Below are positions 53,392 through 61,696 of a DNA stretch of 64,000 nt, piece by piece. Position 1 is the stretch's first letter, and each line of letters starts with the position of its first letter. Where the stretch lies: the NCBI RefSeq assembly GCF_003367505.1, contig NZ_PXXX01000010.1:248001-312000 (forward strand), written 5' to 3'. Under the pieces are notes generated by a model that was given only the letters and a program-made list of their open reading frames with translations, was not told the DNA's origin and searched no databases. Position numbers and translations under genes: made by a program. The DNA is from Lysinibacillus capsici (GTDB lineage: Bacteria; Bacillota; Bacilli; Bacillales_A; Planococcaceae).

Positions 53392-53490
53392 GGCTACTTG
53401 ACTCCCGTGGGATAGCGAGTCAGGCAAAACGCTAAACGGAGCGGAGCGAAGGAAGCGGTTCGGCGCTCGCCCACAGGAAAGCAAGTAGCC
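53392..53490. repeat. Intergenic structured repeat B (Bacillaceae dispersed type)
   Basis: It is bounded by GGCTACTTG (53392-53400) and CAAGTAGCC (53482-53490), with an inner partial pairing of CCCGTGGG and CCCACAGG and a purine-rich centre (GGAGCGGAGCGAAGG). The pattern, starting with GGAGTGGAAGGCTAC and ending in AAGCAAGTAGCC, resembles a family scattered in intergenic regions of many Bacillaceae. The open frame crossing it is not a gene. Confidence 0.6.
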
Positions 53491-53562
53491 TGCAACGGCA
53501 ATCCATTTTCACCTTCTAAAAAAATTTTATGGGTGGTTTTGTTTTTCAGCACTATAGATTTG

Positions 53563-54816
53563 TTACTCCTTGTAACCAACGGCTAACCAATGTGAATCCC
53601 ATTCTGTAATTTGATTGCCTACCCGACAGCTTAAACCACATGCACAATTATCAGCAACAAATGAGCCAATTAGCCACTTCTTAGCACGATATCCTTCTTT
53701 TAACTGCACTTTTCTGCTAGGCATCTCCACATACTGTTGGTAAATAAACAAATTATCATCATAGTGTTTGGATGTGGAAGCATTTACTCTCCGCCCACTT
53801 CCTGCGTAAATTTCTACTGTATTTCCCTCACGAGAATAAACAGGCTTCTTGACATAGGGTACATCATCGCGAATAAATGGTTCTGCTGTAAGGTATGTAG
53901 GAAGCATATATTGCAAAATAGCTGCTCGTTCCTCGGAAGTAAAGAGCAATGGATCATTTCTCCGCTCCCATATTAACCATAATAAGATTTTCGATTGTAA
54001 TACATAGGCAGCAGGTGGATTAATAATTGCTAGCTGTCGTTTTTTGACAAGCTCTAAAAGATGCAAGCCAATGCGATCACCATCTGCTGCCACATCATCT
54101 ATTAAAAACTCTACAGGGTGTGCGGGTCTAAATAAAATATCAATTTTCTCCATTGTAGGTGTATAAAGACCTTGTGCTACCTCAGACGTGTCATTAGAAA
54201 AGATAATAAGCTCTTGTATGGGCACATACTCAATGTCAAAAGGAATACAGGACTTGATAAACTGTACCTGGCAATACTCTTCGTAATCCTCTTCCGCTGT
54301 TTTTCCTGTGATGACAATCTTCGGCTTTTCGACATTATGTAAATATTGGATGGCAGCAAAAAGAGCGCCCGACAATGCTTTTTGTAAGGCTGTTACATCA
54401 TTGGGATTTTTATAGCCAAAATGCTGACATAGTGCATCATTCAGCTTGAAGGTTTCTTGTACAAGAAAAGGGGTTTCTCCATTTAACTCTAAACATTTAA
54501 TGTAGCCCTCCTCTGTACAAATAAAATCAAATCGTGCCAGAATTGATTGCTGCTGTAAATAATCTAATTGAATATATGGGATCATTTCCGGTCGAATACC
54601 TAAGGCTAAGAGCTGATCGACCGATAAATGTTTAAATTGTTTCCCGACTTTTAAAAAGATGCGCCAAAGCATTTGTGTTGCATAATGAAGTTGATCAATT
54701 TGTTGCTTTGGCAATTCTAAAACATCATATAATGCGTACTCTAAATCCTCAAAGTCAGGAAAGAAGTCAGGGAATTTTGAGTAAAATGCTTGTCGTTGCT
54801 GTGTGTGATTCATCAT
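53563..54816 (-). CDS. Glutathionylspermidine synthase-like ATP-grasp protein (YgiC-like)
   Basis: 417 aa, the length of the synthetase half of glutathionylspermidine synthase. Visible family motifs are RFDFICTEEGYIKCLELNGETPF (a GxxxxxExNGETP core near residues 95-117), VKKPVYSREGNTVEIYAG and YQQYVEMP; the C-terminus DNCACGLSCRVG is also typical. The paired lipoprotein upstream resembles YgiB, so the pair corresponds to E. coli ygiB-ygiC. The substrate is unknown. ATG at 54816 follows GGGAG by eight bases. Confidence 0.82.
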   Translation of the reverse strand: MMNHTQQRQAFYSKFPDFFPDFEDLEYALYDVLELPKQQIDQLHYATQMLWRIFLKVGKQFKHLSVDQLLALGIRPEMIPYIQLDYLQQQSILARFDFICTEEGYIKCLELNGETPFLVQETFKLNDALCQHFGYKNPNDVTALQKALSGALFAAIQYLHNVEKPKIVITGKTAEEDYEEYCQVQFIKSCIPFDIEYVPIQELIIFSNDTSEVAQGLYTPTMEKIDILFRPAHPVEFLIDDVAADGDRIGLHLLELVKKRQLAIINPPAAYVLQSKILLWLIWERRNDPLLFTSEERAAILQYMLPTYLTAEPFIRDDVPYVKKPVYSREGNTVEIYAGSGRRVNASTSKHYDDNLFIYQQYVEMPSRKVQLKEGYRAKKWLIGSFVADNCACGLSCRVGNQITEWDSHWLAVGYKE

Positions 54817-54839
54817 GTTCTTCACTCCCTATCCTAACC

Positions 54840-55496
54840 TTACGAGGAGGACGAGCCGCCACGAGATGCCCCACCAGAACCAAAGCCCGATTTTCCTGTG
54901 CTTGAGGAAGAGCTATTGGAGTAGGAATTGGAACTCTTAGATGAACTATCCGTCGAATAGGTGCGTTGTCCACTCGAATAAGAATTTGATCCACTTGAAG
55001 TTGAGCTACCTGAAGTTGAACTAGCCTTATTTTGCGTACTGTTTGTTATACCATTTGTATGTTTACTTTCATCCTTAGCGCTTGATGACGATCGTGGCAC
55101 TGCTGAGCCGCCACCATTGCTTTGCTCATCTCGATCTGTACCATTTTTTAAATTGCGACTTTTATATATCGCACTTCCTATCATGGCTCCAGCCGTTGCA
55201 TACATCAAACCATTAAAGAAATGCTGGGCATAGTAAGGTGAATTTTCATCGATACATTCAAAGGAACCATCATCACCTTCTTGCCATTCATCACAGGCAT
55301 CAGCCATTTCACTATTGTAAACACTTTCTATTTCATCACTTGTATTTGCTTGATTTTGATCTTCAGTGATCTGATTAGAAGTAGTTAAAGGGTATTCTTC
55401 TGCTGTTTGAGTTTCACTATTTCCACATGCTGCAAGCTGTACAGCCATCAAAGATGCCGTTGTCACAGCCATATATTTTTTTATTTGCTTAGCCAT
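54840..55496 (-). CDS. YgiB-like (DUF1190) serine-rich lipoprotein
   Basis: 218 aa. The signal peptide ends in a lipobox VQLAACGNS. A cysteine pair lies in a region DACDEWQEGDDGSFECIDEN (about 67-86), followed by a short glycine-rich hydrophobic segment (GLMYATAGAMIGSAIYKS). The C-terminal half (about 125-218) is low-complexity Ser/Gly. E. coli YgiB has the same order: lipobox, acidic cysteine region, hydrophobic glycine segment, Ser/Gly tail. It is followed 23 bases later by the YgiC-like gene. ATG at 55496 has AAAGGAG upstream. Confidence 0.75.
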   Translation of the reverse strand: MAKQIKKYMAVTTASLMAVQLAACGNSETQTAEEYPLTTSNQITEDQNQANTSDEIESVYNSEMADACDEWQEGDDGSFECIDENSPYYAQHFFNGLMYATAGAMIGSAIYKSRNLKNGTDRDEQSNGGGSAVPRSSSSAKDESKHTNGITNSTQNKASSTSGSSTSSGSNSYSSGQRTYSTDSSSKSSNSYSNSSSSSTGKSGFGSGGASRGGSSSS

Positions 55497-55591
55497 ATTA
55501 TAAACGCTCCTTTATTTCTGGTACCTAGTTTACGATTATCTCCTATTTTAGGTTTCATTTTTTACAAAAACATACAATTTATTTTAGCAGA

Positions 55592-55624
55592 AAAAATCCC
55601 AAACAGTAGGATTGTTTGGGATTT
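55592..55624 (-). terminator. Terminator of the DUF418 gene
   Basis: The stem AAATCCCAAACA / TGTTTGGGATTT has a short loop and is followed on the minus strand by TTTTCTGC. It starts nine bases after the stop codon. Confidence 0.8.
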
Positions 55625-55632
55625 ACAGTATT

Positions 55633-56682
55633 TTATGATTGTTTGGACACGACTTTTTTTCCATAAGTCATATATCGCCATAATTTTTCAAATGGTCCTA
55701 TTGTAAAGAACTTAAACCAAATCACGCTAAAAATTATTTGAATGATAAACGTAATACTAGCTATCACTACAATATCTGATGGTGAAACTACTTCTAGCCC
55801 CATTAATGAAATAATGGCTGTTCCAATAAAGCTTTGCGCTAAATAATTTGTAAAGGCCATTTGCCCCACACGTCCAATTGGCTGAAGTAGCTTCGCTATT
55901 GTTTTATGTTCTAATAGAATAAACAAACAACTTAGATAAAAATAGGTTGTTGGAACAACCCCTAAGCCAATGATAGATTGAAGCTGTTCGTCATCTGCTT
56001 GTGTGGCAAACCAAATCCATAATGAGCATCCAATAAAGAACGGGAAAGTACTATAAAGCAACCATTTTATTTTTTGACTATGCGCTCCAATGTGCCCAAT
56101 CCAATCAGCTTTTGCTACTAAAAATCCACTTAAAAACATAATAAAGATGGCTACGGCATCATTGCCAAAAAAGCCAAATATAGCTGACGAAACTGCATTA
56201 GACGGCACATACATTTGTCCTAATAATGCCAGAATATGCAGTGTGATAATCGTAAACAACCATTTAGAAATGGTTGAAACCTTCGCAGAGTAAAATGGTA
56301 GCAATAAAAAACCAATCACTGCGTAAATGGCTAGGATAGAGCCCCAAAAAATAAAAATATGAATAATACCTATAACCAATAGAGCCAATAAGCGTCTTGC
56401 AAAGCGCATTCTCGGTCTATCTCCCCGCGCTTCTGCACGTGTAGCAAAAATATAAAAACCAACCCCAAATAGGAATGAAAAGATAGAGAAAAATTTCTTT
56501 TCTATAAAAATATTAATAAGTGAATCAATAACCCCATTGATTCCGCTCATATCAGGCATTGGTGCACCCTCCATCAAGAGCTGATAGGCACCTACATTAA
56601 TAAATAAAATACCAAATAACGCTAATCCTCGAATAATATCTAAGGCAATGATTCGTTCTTTTTGTGTAACGGATGGATTCAT
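55633..56682 (-). CDS. DUF418 family membrane protein (YeiB-like)
   Basis: 349 aa with nine or ten helices. The N-terminal ALDIIRGLALFGILFINVG and the C-terminal DUF418 region (RVGQMAFTNYLAQSFIGTAI, then GPFEKLWRYMTYGK) are diagnostic. The function is unknown; the fold is related to acyltransferase-3 and heparan-alpha-glucosaminide acetyltransferase proteins. ATG at 56682 follows AAGGAG by nine bases; the frame from 56730 lacks a ribosome site. Confidence 0.88.
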   Translation of the reverse strand: MNPSVTQKERIIALDIIRGLALFGILFINVGAYQLLMEGAPMPDMSGINGVIDSLINIFIEKKFFSIFSFLFGVGFYIFATRAEARGDRPRMRFARRLLALLVIGIIHIFIFWGSILAIYAVIGFLLLPFYSAKVSTISKWLFTIITLHILALLGQMYVPSNAVSSAIFGFFGNDAVAIFIMFLSGFLVAKADWIGHIGAHSQKIKWLLYSTFPFFIGCSLWIWFATQADDEQLQSIIGLGVVPTTYFYLSCLFILLEHKTIAKLLQPIGRVGQMAFTNYLAQSFIGTAIISLMGLEVVSPSDIVVIASITFIIQIIFSVIWFKFFTIGPFEKLWRYMTYGKKVVSKQS

Positions 56683-56864
56683 GTTGAAAAACTCCTTATC
56701 TTTTATGCTATAGCTAGCATAACTCCCCATCCTTACAAGTAATTATTTTTAAGCTTACAGGAACCTTACAAATCAAAAAGAATAGTCTTATAGTTTTTTA
56801 TCCTCTTCTACGATGAAATATTACATATTTTATAGTAAAAACATCGAAAAGAGAGGTTTAGGAG

Positions 56865-57128
56865 ATGAATAGAAATCGCAAGCTCGGTTTTTGTTATCCC
56901 GGCTACCGATACTGTGGTCCTGGCTGCTCAGGACCAGCTACGCCTACAAATGCAGTGGATGCTTGCTGTAAACTGCATGATGAATGCTATGAACGCCACG
57001 GTAGCACAAAGTACTGTGATGAATTGTTTCAACAATGCCTCCGTCCACATATGAACGCTCCAAATAAAATGGCTAGAGACGCTAGACTATTCTATCGAGT
57101 TTTTGAATTACGCAATCGTTTCTTTTAA
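56865..57128 (+). CDS. Small phospholipase A2-like protein
   Basis: 87 aa. The calcium-loop motif GYRYCGPGCSGP (about 13-24) and catalytic helix motif DACCKLHDECYERHG (about 32-46, His39-Asp40 dyad) match the phospholipase A2 fold. Eight cysteines could make disulfides. No signal peptide is visible, so it may stay in the cell, leave by another route or ride on a spore or other particle. Related short proteins occur in Bacilli; parvovirus VP1 uses the same domain. The start ATG has GAGAGG eight bases upstream. Confidence 0.82.
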   Translation: MNRNRKLGFCYPGYRYCGPGCSGPATPTNAVDACCKLHDECYERHGSTKYCDELFQQCLRPHMNAPNKMARDARLFYRVFELRNRFF

Positions 57129-57152
57129 AAGCAGATAAAGCTCACGATGTTT

Positions 57153-57938
57153 TTAATAACCGCGTGGGCTACTTTTTGTATAGATAGCATATTTTTGTGG
57201 TGTCGTAAAACCAAGCTTTGTGCCTAGGTGAATGGATCCTGTATTCGAAATGTCACAATCCCAACAAGGCTTTAGCTGGTTGACAAGACAATGATCTATA
57301 AATGTTTCTGCAATGCTACTTGCTAATCCTTGTCCTCTAAAATTCGAATCTGTCATAATATCAATTTCTGCATACTCATTTGATTTAAATATAGAGACCG
57401 CTTCACTAATGATTTGTTCTTTATGTACGAAACAAAAGCCAAAGCCATTTTTGAGGAAATTAGAGATAGAATCCCAATATTCCTCATAATATGTCTGATC
57501 AAATTCCAGTGAATTTTTAATCAAGGGTTCAGTAATAAATTTGACTTCGTAATCACTTTCCCCATGCTTCTCTCTATGATTATAAATATTTTCATCAAAT
57601 GTAAATGTATAGCGTTCTAGCTTTCTCAGTTGATTATTTAACAATTGTTCGATTTTAGTATTCCACTGTTCTGAATAAGAAAATAAGGTAAACCGTTTCT
57701 GTTGTTCTATAGCCTGTTGAAAACAATAGGCAAGATGATAATCAATCGAAGTCTTATTTTCATTGCCATATACATAGTATATCCCTGATTTCGTGTGAAA
57801 TAATAATGTTTGAAAAGCAGCTGTATCAGAATAGACAGCTCCTTCTATCATTCGATCTAGTATACTATACACAAATGTCGGGGCTCTTGAAATAAATTGT
57901 TTAATGATAGGATATTGCTCTTCCGAGACTTTTATCAT
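57153..57938 (-). CDS. GNAT family N-acetyltransferase, two-domain type
   Basis: 261 aa. The N-terminal half (about 1-125) is divergent; the C-terminal half carries the GNAT acetyl-CoA motif DSNFRGQGLASSIAETFI (about 195-212) and TGSIHLGTKLGF. It matches the GNAT_acetyltr_2-type proteins common in Bacilli. The substrate is unknown. The 3' end lies 24 bases from the phospholipase-like stop, with no clear terminator between. Confidence 0.82.
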   Translation of the reverse strand: MIKVSEEQYPIIKQFISRAPTFVYSILDRMIEGAVYSDTAAFQTLLFHTKSGIYYVYGNENKTSIDYHLAYCFQQAIEQQKRFTLFSYSEQWNTKIEQLLNNQLRKLERYTFTFDENIYNHREKHGESDYEVKFITEPLIKNSLEFDQTYYEEYWDSISNFLKNGFGFCFVHKEQIISEAVSIFKSNEYAEIDIMTDSNFRGQGLASSIAETFIDHCLVNQLKPCWDCDISNTGSIHLGTKLGFTTPQKYAIYTKSSPRGY

Positions 57939-58071
57939 GCTATTTCCTCCAGTATTTTGCAGTATGTATCATTTCTATTATAATAAACTTATATCCATTT
58001 GAAGGGACTGAATTATGCGCAGATAGCAATATTTTTCATCCAACATCATCATAATTTTGGAGGTAAAAGTA

Positions 58072-58578
58072 TTGATTGAAAATATCGACACGGAAAGATT
58101 GCGGTTACAAAAAATGGAGAAAGCTGATGCTAAAAGTTTATTAACCATTTGGTCTGATCCTGATGTAACCAAGTATATGAACATTACTCAGTTTACACAA
58201 GAAGAGCAAGCCTTGGAAATGGTTGAACTTCTAGAACAATTAGCTAAGCAACACAAGGCAATCCGCTTCTCTATTTTTGAAAAGGCATCCAATCATATCA
58301 TTGGGTCATGTGGCTTTAATATGCTTGATTATGACAATGCTCTAACAGAGATTGGCTATGATTTGGGCAAGGAATATTGGGGAAAAGGCTATGCAACAGA
58401 AGCTATAACTGCTTTAATTGATTATGCCTTTAAGCACTTAAAAATGGAAACCATTGTGGCAGAAGTTGACGCTGCCAATATCAATTCAATCAAGGTTTTA
58501 AAAAAATTGAATTTCATTTACCAAGAGAAGCACAATACTGATGATACTCTACAACTTTACACTTTAACAAAATCGTAA
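58072..58578 (+). CDS. RimJ/RimL-type GNAT acetyltransferase
   Basis: 168 aa. The opening IDTERLRLQKMEKADAKSLL and the acetyl-CoA motif GYDLGKEYWGKGYATEAI (about 98-115) define the RimJ/RimL group that acetylates protein N-termini or small amines. The start is TTG at 58072 because GGAGG lies eight bases before it; the longer frame from 58057 begins inside that site. Confidence 0.87.
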   Translation: MIENIDTERLRLQKMEKADAKSLLTIWSDPDVTKYMNITQFTQEEQALEMVELLEQLAKQHKAIRFSIFEKASNHIIGSCGFNMLDYDNALTEIGYDLGKEYWGKGYATEAITALIDYAFKHLKMETIVAEVDAANINSIKVLKKLNFIYQEKHNTDDTLQLYTLTKS

Positions 58579-58582
58579 GAAG

Positions 58583-58626
58583 AAAAGGCTAAGCATGGTA
58601 GAATTCAACCAATACTTAGCCTTTTT
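58583..58626. terminator. Bidirectional terminator
   Basis: The stem AAAAGGCTAAG / CTTAGCCTTTT has a 21-nt loop and T-runs on both strands, between convergent genes. Confidence 0.75.
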
Positions 58627-58628
58627 GA

Positions 58629-59132
58629 TTAATGATACATTCCGTTATTAATTTTCCCTGTCAGCTTTTCTATTTTTACTTCAAATAGTTCAATTTTCGG
58701 CATAATCGGATAGCCTTCTCTTTCAAATGTCCATTCAGGATTGCCATACTTCTCCAGTAACGCATCAAAGAACCATTCTTTTTTCGTTTCCTCTTCAATT
58801 CTTTCGATATGTCCAAACAAAACAACACTTTGATAAACTAGTGCGGATTGACAGGCATATTTTTTGCCTGGATGTAAATCACCCATATCGCAAACTTCTA
58901 TACAAATTTTAGGATTTTGTTTGATATTTGACCAAAAGTGACTTTCTCGAAGATTACCAATATGCAAGTATAGTTTGTCCTCCCCTTCATATACATAGAC
59001 AAACGGAATAACATAAGGAAAACCTTCCTCATCAACTGTTGCAACATGCGCAACTTTTCCCAACTTTAAGTATTGCTGTGCATCCTCTTGTGAAATTTCA
59101 ACACGTTTGTTTTGAATCGTACCTCTCATCAT
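58629..59132 (-). CDS. Pyridoxamine 5'-phosphate oxidase-fold flavoprotein
   Basis: 167 aa. A split-barrel FMN-binding fold is suggested by GKVAHVATVDEEGFPYVIPF (about 27-46) and KICIEVCDMGDL. The arrangement resembles NimA-type 5-nitroimidazole reductases. FMN or F420/heme binding cannot be told from sequence. The start ATG has GGGGG seven bases upstream. Confidence 0.83.
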   Translation of the reverse strand: MMRGTIQNKRVEISQEDAQQYLKLGKVAHVATVDEEGFPYVIPFVYVYEGEDKLYLHIGNLRESHFWSNIKQNPKICIEVCDMGDLHPGKKYACQSALVYQSVVLFGHIERIEEETKKEWFFDALLEKYGNPEWTFEREGYPIMPKIELFEVKIEKLTGKINNGMYH

Positions 59133-59258
59133 TTCTTAACCCCCTCATGAAATTATGTAACGATTAATAAACACCGCTAAACCGTTCATTTTAAACATAT
59201 ATATATTTTACATCTTTAATAAAACTAAAAAAAGGGTAAATTTTTTTAATAGAATAAT

Positions 59259-59299
59259 AAAAGCCAAGGATGCACTAGTATAGCATCCTTGGCTTTTTT
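59259..59299 (-). terminator. Terminator of the AraC gene
   Basis: A perfect 15-bp stem AAAAGCCAAGGATGC / GCATCCTTGGCTTTT with a 9-nt loop and A/T runs on both sides. Just before it, 59133-59258 holds no recognisable feature. Confidence 0.85.
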
Positions 59300-59300
59300 G

Positions 59301-60164
59301 TTATTTAATTGGAATCCAAATTTCTGAATACGCATCAGGGCTATAAGCATCCTCTTCAGGATAAACCTCCAACTCTGCTGTTCCTGCTGGTTCATATGGG
59401 TTGGATGGGAACCACTCTGAATAAATTTGTTTCCACGTATTTTGCATTGCATCAGGCATAGGTCCATGTACTTCAAAGATAACCCATTTGGATGCAGGTA
59501 CTTCCATTGTTAAGAGATCTTCCCCTACTTCTCCTACATGATCAGTAGCAATCCAATAATCAATGAAGCCCTTTTGTCCCTGTTCAGTATTTGGTACACA
59601 AACACCTAATACACCATTGACCGTGCCATTATTTAATTGGTATAGCTGGTGATCAAAGCCACTTTGGTTTACCTCTTGCCAAAATAGAGGTATTTCCGTT
59701 GTATTCTCCCCATTTTGACAGTTGTATGTTCTTTTTACACCCACAATTTGAAACTTGTCTTTTTCAATAATTTTATATTTCATTGGTTCTGCTCCCTTCA
59801 AGCTTACCTGTATGACCAGGCGATTATATGATTGTAATGGTCCTTGCTTCTTTCTTGCTTCACTAGGCGTAACATGGTGCTGTTTTCGAAACGCTTTAGT
59901 AAAGGCTTCAGGAGTTTCATAGCCGTATTTGTAGGCGAGATCGATTATTTTTTGTTCAGTACCCAGCAATTCTTGTGCAGCTAATGTTAATCTTCTTCGC
60001 CGCAGATAATCTGCAATAGACATATCTGTCAAAATGGCAAATGTTCGCTGAAAGTGAAAGACAGAAGAATTAACCTCCTGCGCAATCTGTTCAATCGTAA
60101 TATCCTCTAATAAATGCTCCTCCATATAATTAATGGCCTTTTGTATCGACTCAATCCAACTCAT
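59301..60164 (-). CDS. AraC family regulator with GyrI-like effector domain
   Basis: 287 aa. The N-terminal double HTH (about 5-105; TIEQIAQEVNSSVFHFQRTF and KIIDLAYKYGYETPEAFTKA) is followed by a GyrI-like/AraC_E_bind ligand domain (about 125-285). This layout is found in Rob- and BmrR-like sensors of hydrophobic compounds. ATG at 60164 has GGAG eight bases upstream; the GTG at 60173 lies in the ribosome site. Confidence 0.88.
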   Translation of the reverse strand: MSWIESIQKAINYMEEHLLEDITIEQIAQEVNSSVFHFQRTFAILTDMSIADYLRRRRLTLAAQELLGTEQKIIDLAYKYGYETPEAFTKAFRKQHHVTPSEARKKQGPLQSYNRLVIQVSLKGAEPMKYKIIEKDKFQIVGVKRTYNCQNGENTTEIPLFWQEVNQSGFDHQLYQLNNGTVNGVLGVCVPNTEQGQKGFIDYWIATDHVGEVGEDLLTMEVPASKWVIFEVHGPMPDAMQNTWKQIYSEWFPSNPYEPAGTAELEVYPEEDAYSPDAYSEIWIPIK

Positions 60165-60442
60165 TGCTTTCACTCCTTGATTCCATCTTAAAATAGATAC
60201 TGCTATATAACCTGTCTTTTTATGCTAACTTTGGACAGGTTTTAAGGGAAGTATTTTTTATGATCTACTCCCCTTGCTTAATTTCCTCCTTTATCTACAC
60301 TTTTTTCTCTATCTCCTCAAAATTTCATTGTACTCGAAATCAAAATATATTGAAAAATAACAATAATGTATTTATAATAACGGACAAGACCTTTATTGTC
60401 CTTAAATAAAAATAAAGCGTCCTAAAAAGGAGGAAGAATTGA

Positions 60443-61672
60443 ATGAGTGAGTTACATACGCAATTGAGTGTTGGCAAACGAAATTTTATCTTTTCATTAT
60501 TATTTCTAGCATGGTTAGTCGATTCATTAACATTGTTCGGTATGAATGTGGCCATTATCCCCATTAGCAAAGAATTACATTTAACACAGACACAAAGCGG
60601 GTTGGTCATCAGTAGCTTTTGGCTAAGCAGTGCACTGATGACATTGCTAGCAGGATGGGCCTCTGATAAGTTTGGCTCACGGAAAATAATTGTTATTGCT
60701 GTTTTCATGATTTCCCTCTTCTCCCTACTGACTGGGATGATTGGCTCTTTTATGGCAATCTTAGCTATTCGTTTTATTCTTGGTCTTGGTGATGGTGGTT
60801 TACCGACAGGCAGTGGCGTTGCCATTACGGAGATTTTCAAAAAAGATGTTCGTGCACGGGCTAAATCGATGCTTCTAGCTGCTCAATTAATTGGTGGTGT
60901 TCTTGCTTTGTATTTGGCTGGTTTAATTGCTGATACTTGGGGCTGGCGCACAATGTTTTACATTATTGGTGGTGTTGGTCTAATTGTCACTCTTTTATTG
61001 TTTAAGTTTTACAATCCCCCAAAGCTTATTAAACAACAGGTGGCAGAAACTTCAAATGGTCGTCCAATGAAAGAACTCTATAAAAGTTCATTTTTATGGA
61101 TGCTTGTCGTGATGTACTTTTGCTCAAGTACAGTCCATTGGGGTTTCTCGTCATGGCTTCCCTCCTATTTGGAACAAACGCGGAATTTAAATTTACGAGA
61201 AGTCGGATCACTTGCTATGATTCCACAGGCTTGTGGATTAATCGCAGCTATTATCACAGGATTTTTAATTGATAAAGGACTTGCTGGAAAAGAAAAAATA
61301 ATTGTATTGATTGGTGCCATTGTTTCAGGCCTATGCCTTTATATGATGTTTAATGCATCGAGTATTCAGTTAGCGATTTCCTTTCAGAGTATCTTCTCTA
61401 TAGGGGATTCAGCCATTTCAATGGCAATTTTGGCCATTCCACTTAAGTATGTTTCTCAAAAAATTATAGGCTCTTTTTTAGGCATGATGTATTTCGCTAG
61501 TGGTATGGCTGGCTTTATTGCCCCAACAGCTATGGGTGCTCTTATTGATGGTTTTGGAGGCTCATTCCAAGCAGCCTTCTTCTTCCTAATCGGTGCCTTA
61601 GTCATCGTGGTAATCTGTGCGGTATTCTATAGAATTCCATCAAAGAATAGTAGTTTAATTGATCATGCATAA
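60443..61672 (+). CDS. MFS transporter, aromatic-acid/organic-anion type
   Basis: 409 aa with 12 helices. The MFS motif GWASDKFGSRKIIVI (about 72-86) follows helix 2, and GLGDGGLPTGSGVAITEIF lies in helix 4. AAAAGGAGG precedes the ATG. The next gene, 24 bases on, is an AbgB-like amidohydrolase, so the carrier probably imports an N-acyl or amide-linked substrate for it. The substrate is inferred. Confidence 0.85.
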   Translation: MSELHTQLSVGKRNFIFSLLFLAWLVDSLTLFGMNVAIIPISKELHLTQTQSGLVISSFWLSSALMTLLAGWASDKFGSRKIIVIAVFMISLFSLLTGMIGSFMAILAIRFILGLGDGGLPTGSGVAITEIFKKDVRARAKSMLLAAQLIGGVLALYLAGLIADTWGWRTMFYIIGGVGLIVTLLLFKFYNPPKLIKQQVAETSNGRPMKELYKSSFLWMLVVMYFCSSTVHWGFSSWLPSYLEQTRNLNLREVGSLAMIPQACGLIAAIITGFLIDKGLAGKEKIIVLIGAIVSGLCLYMMFNASSIQLAISFQSIFSIGDSAISMAILAIPLKYVSQKIIGSFLGMMYFASGMAGFIAPTAMGALIDGFGGSFQAAFFFLIGALVIVVICAVFYRIPSKNSSLIDHA

Positions 61673-61696
61673 AAAGAAAGGTAAGGGTGAGTTTAT

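Noticed and set aside
53394..53579. 61-codon open frame on the minus strand
   Set aside because: It runs through structured repeat B, has no ribosome site, and its composition follows the repeat rather than a protein.
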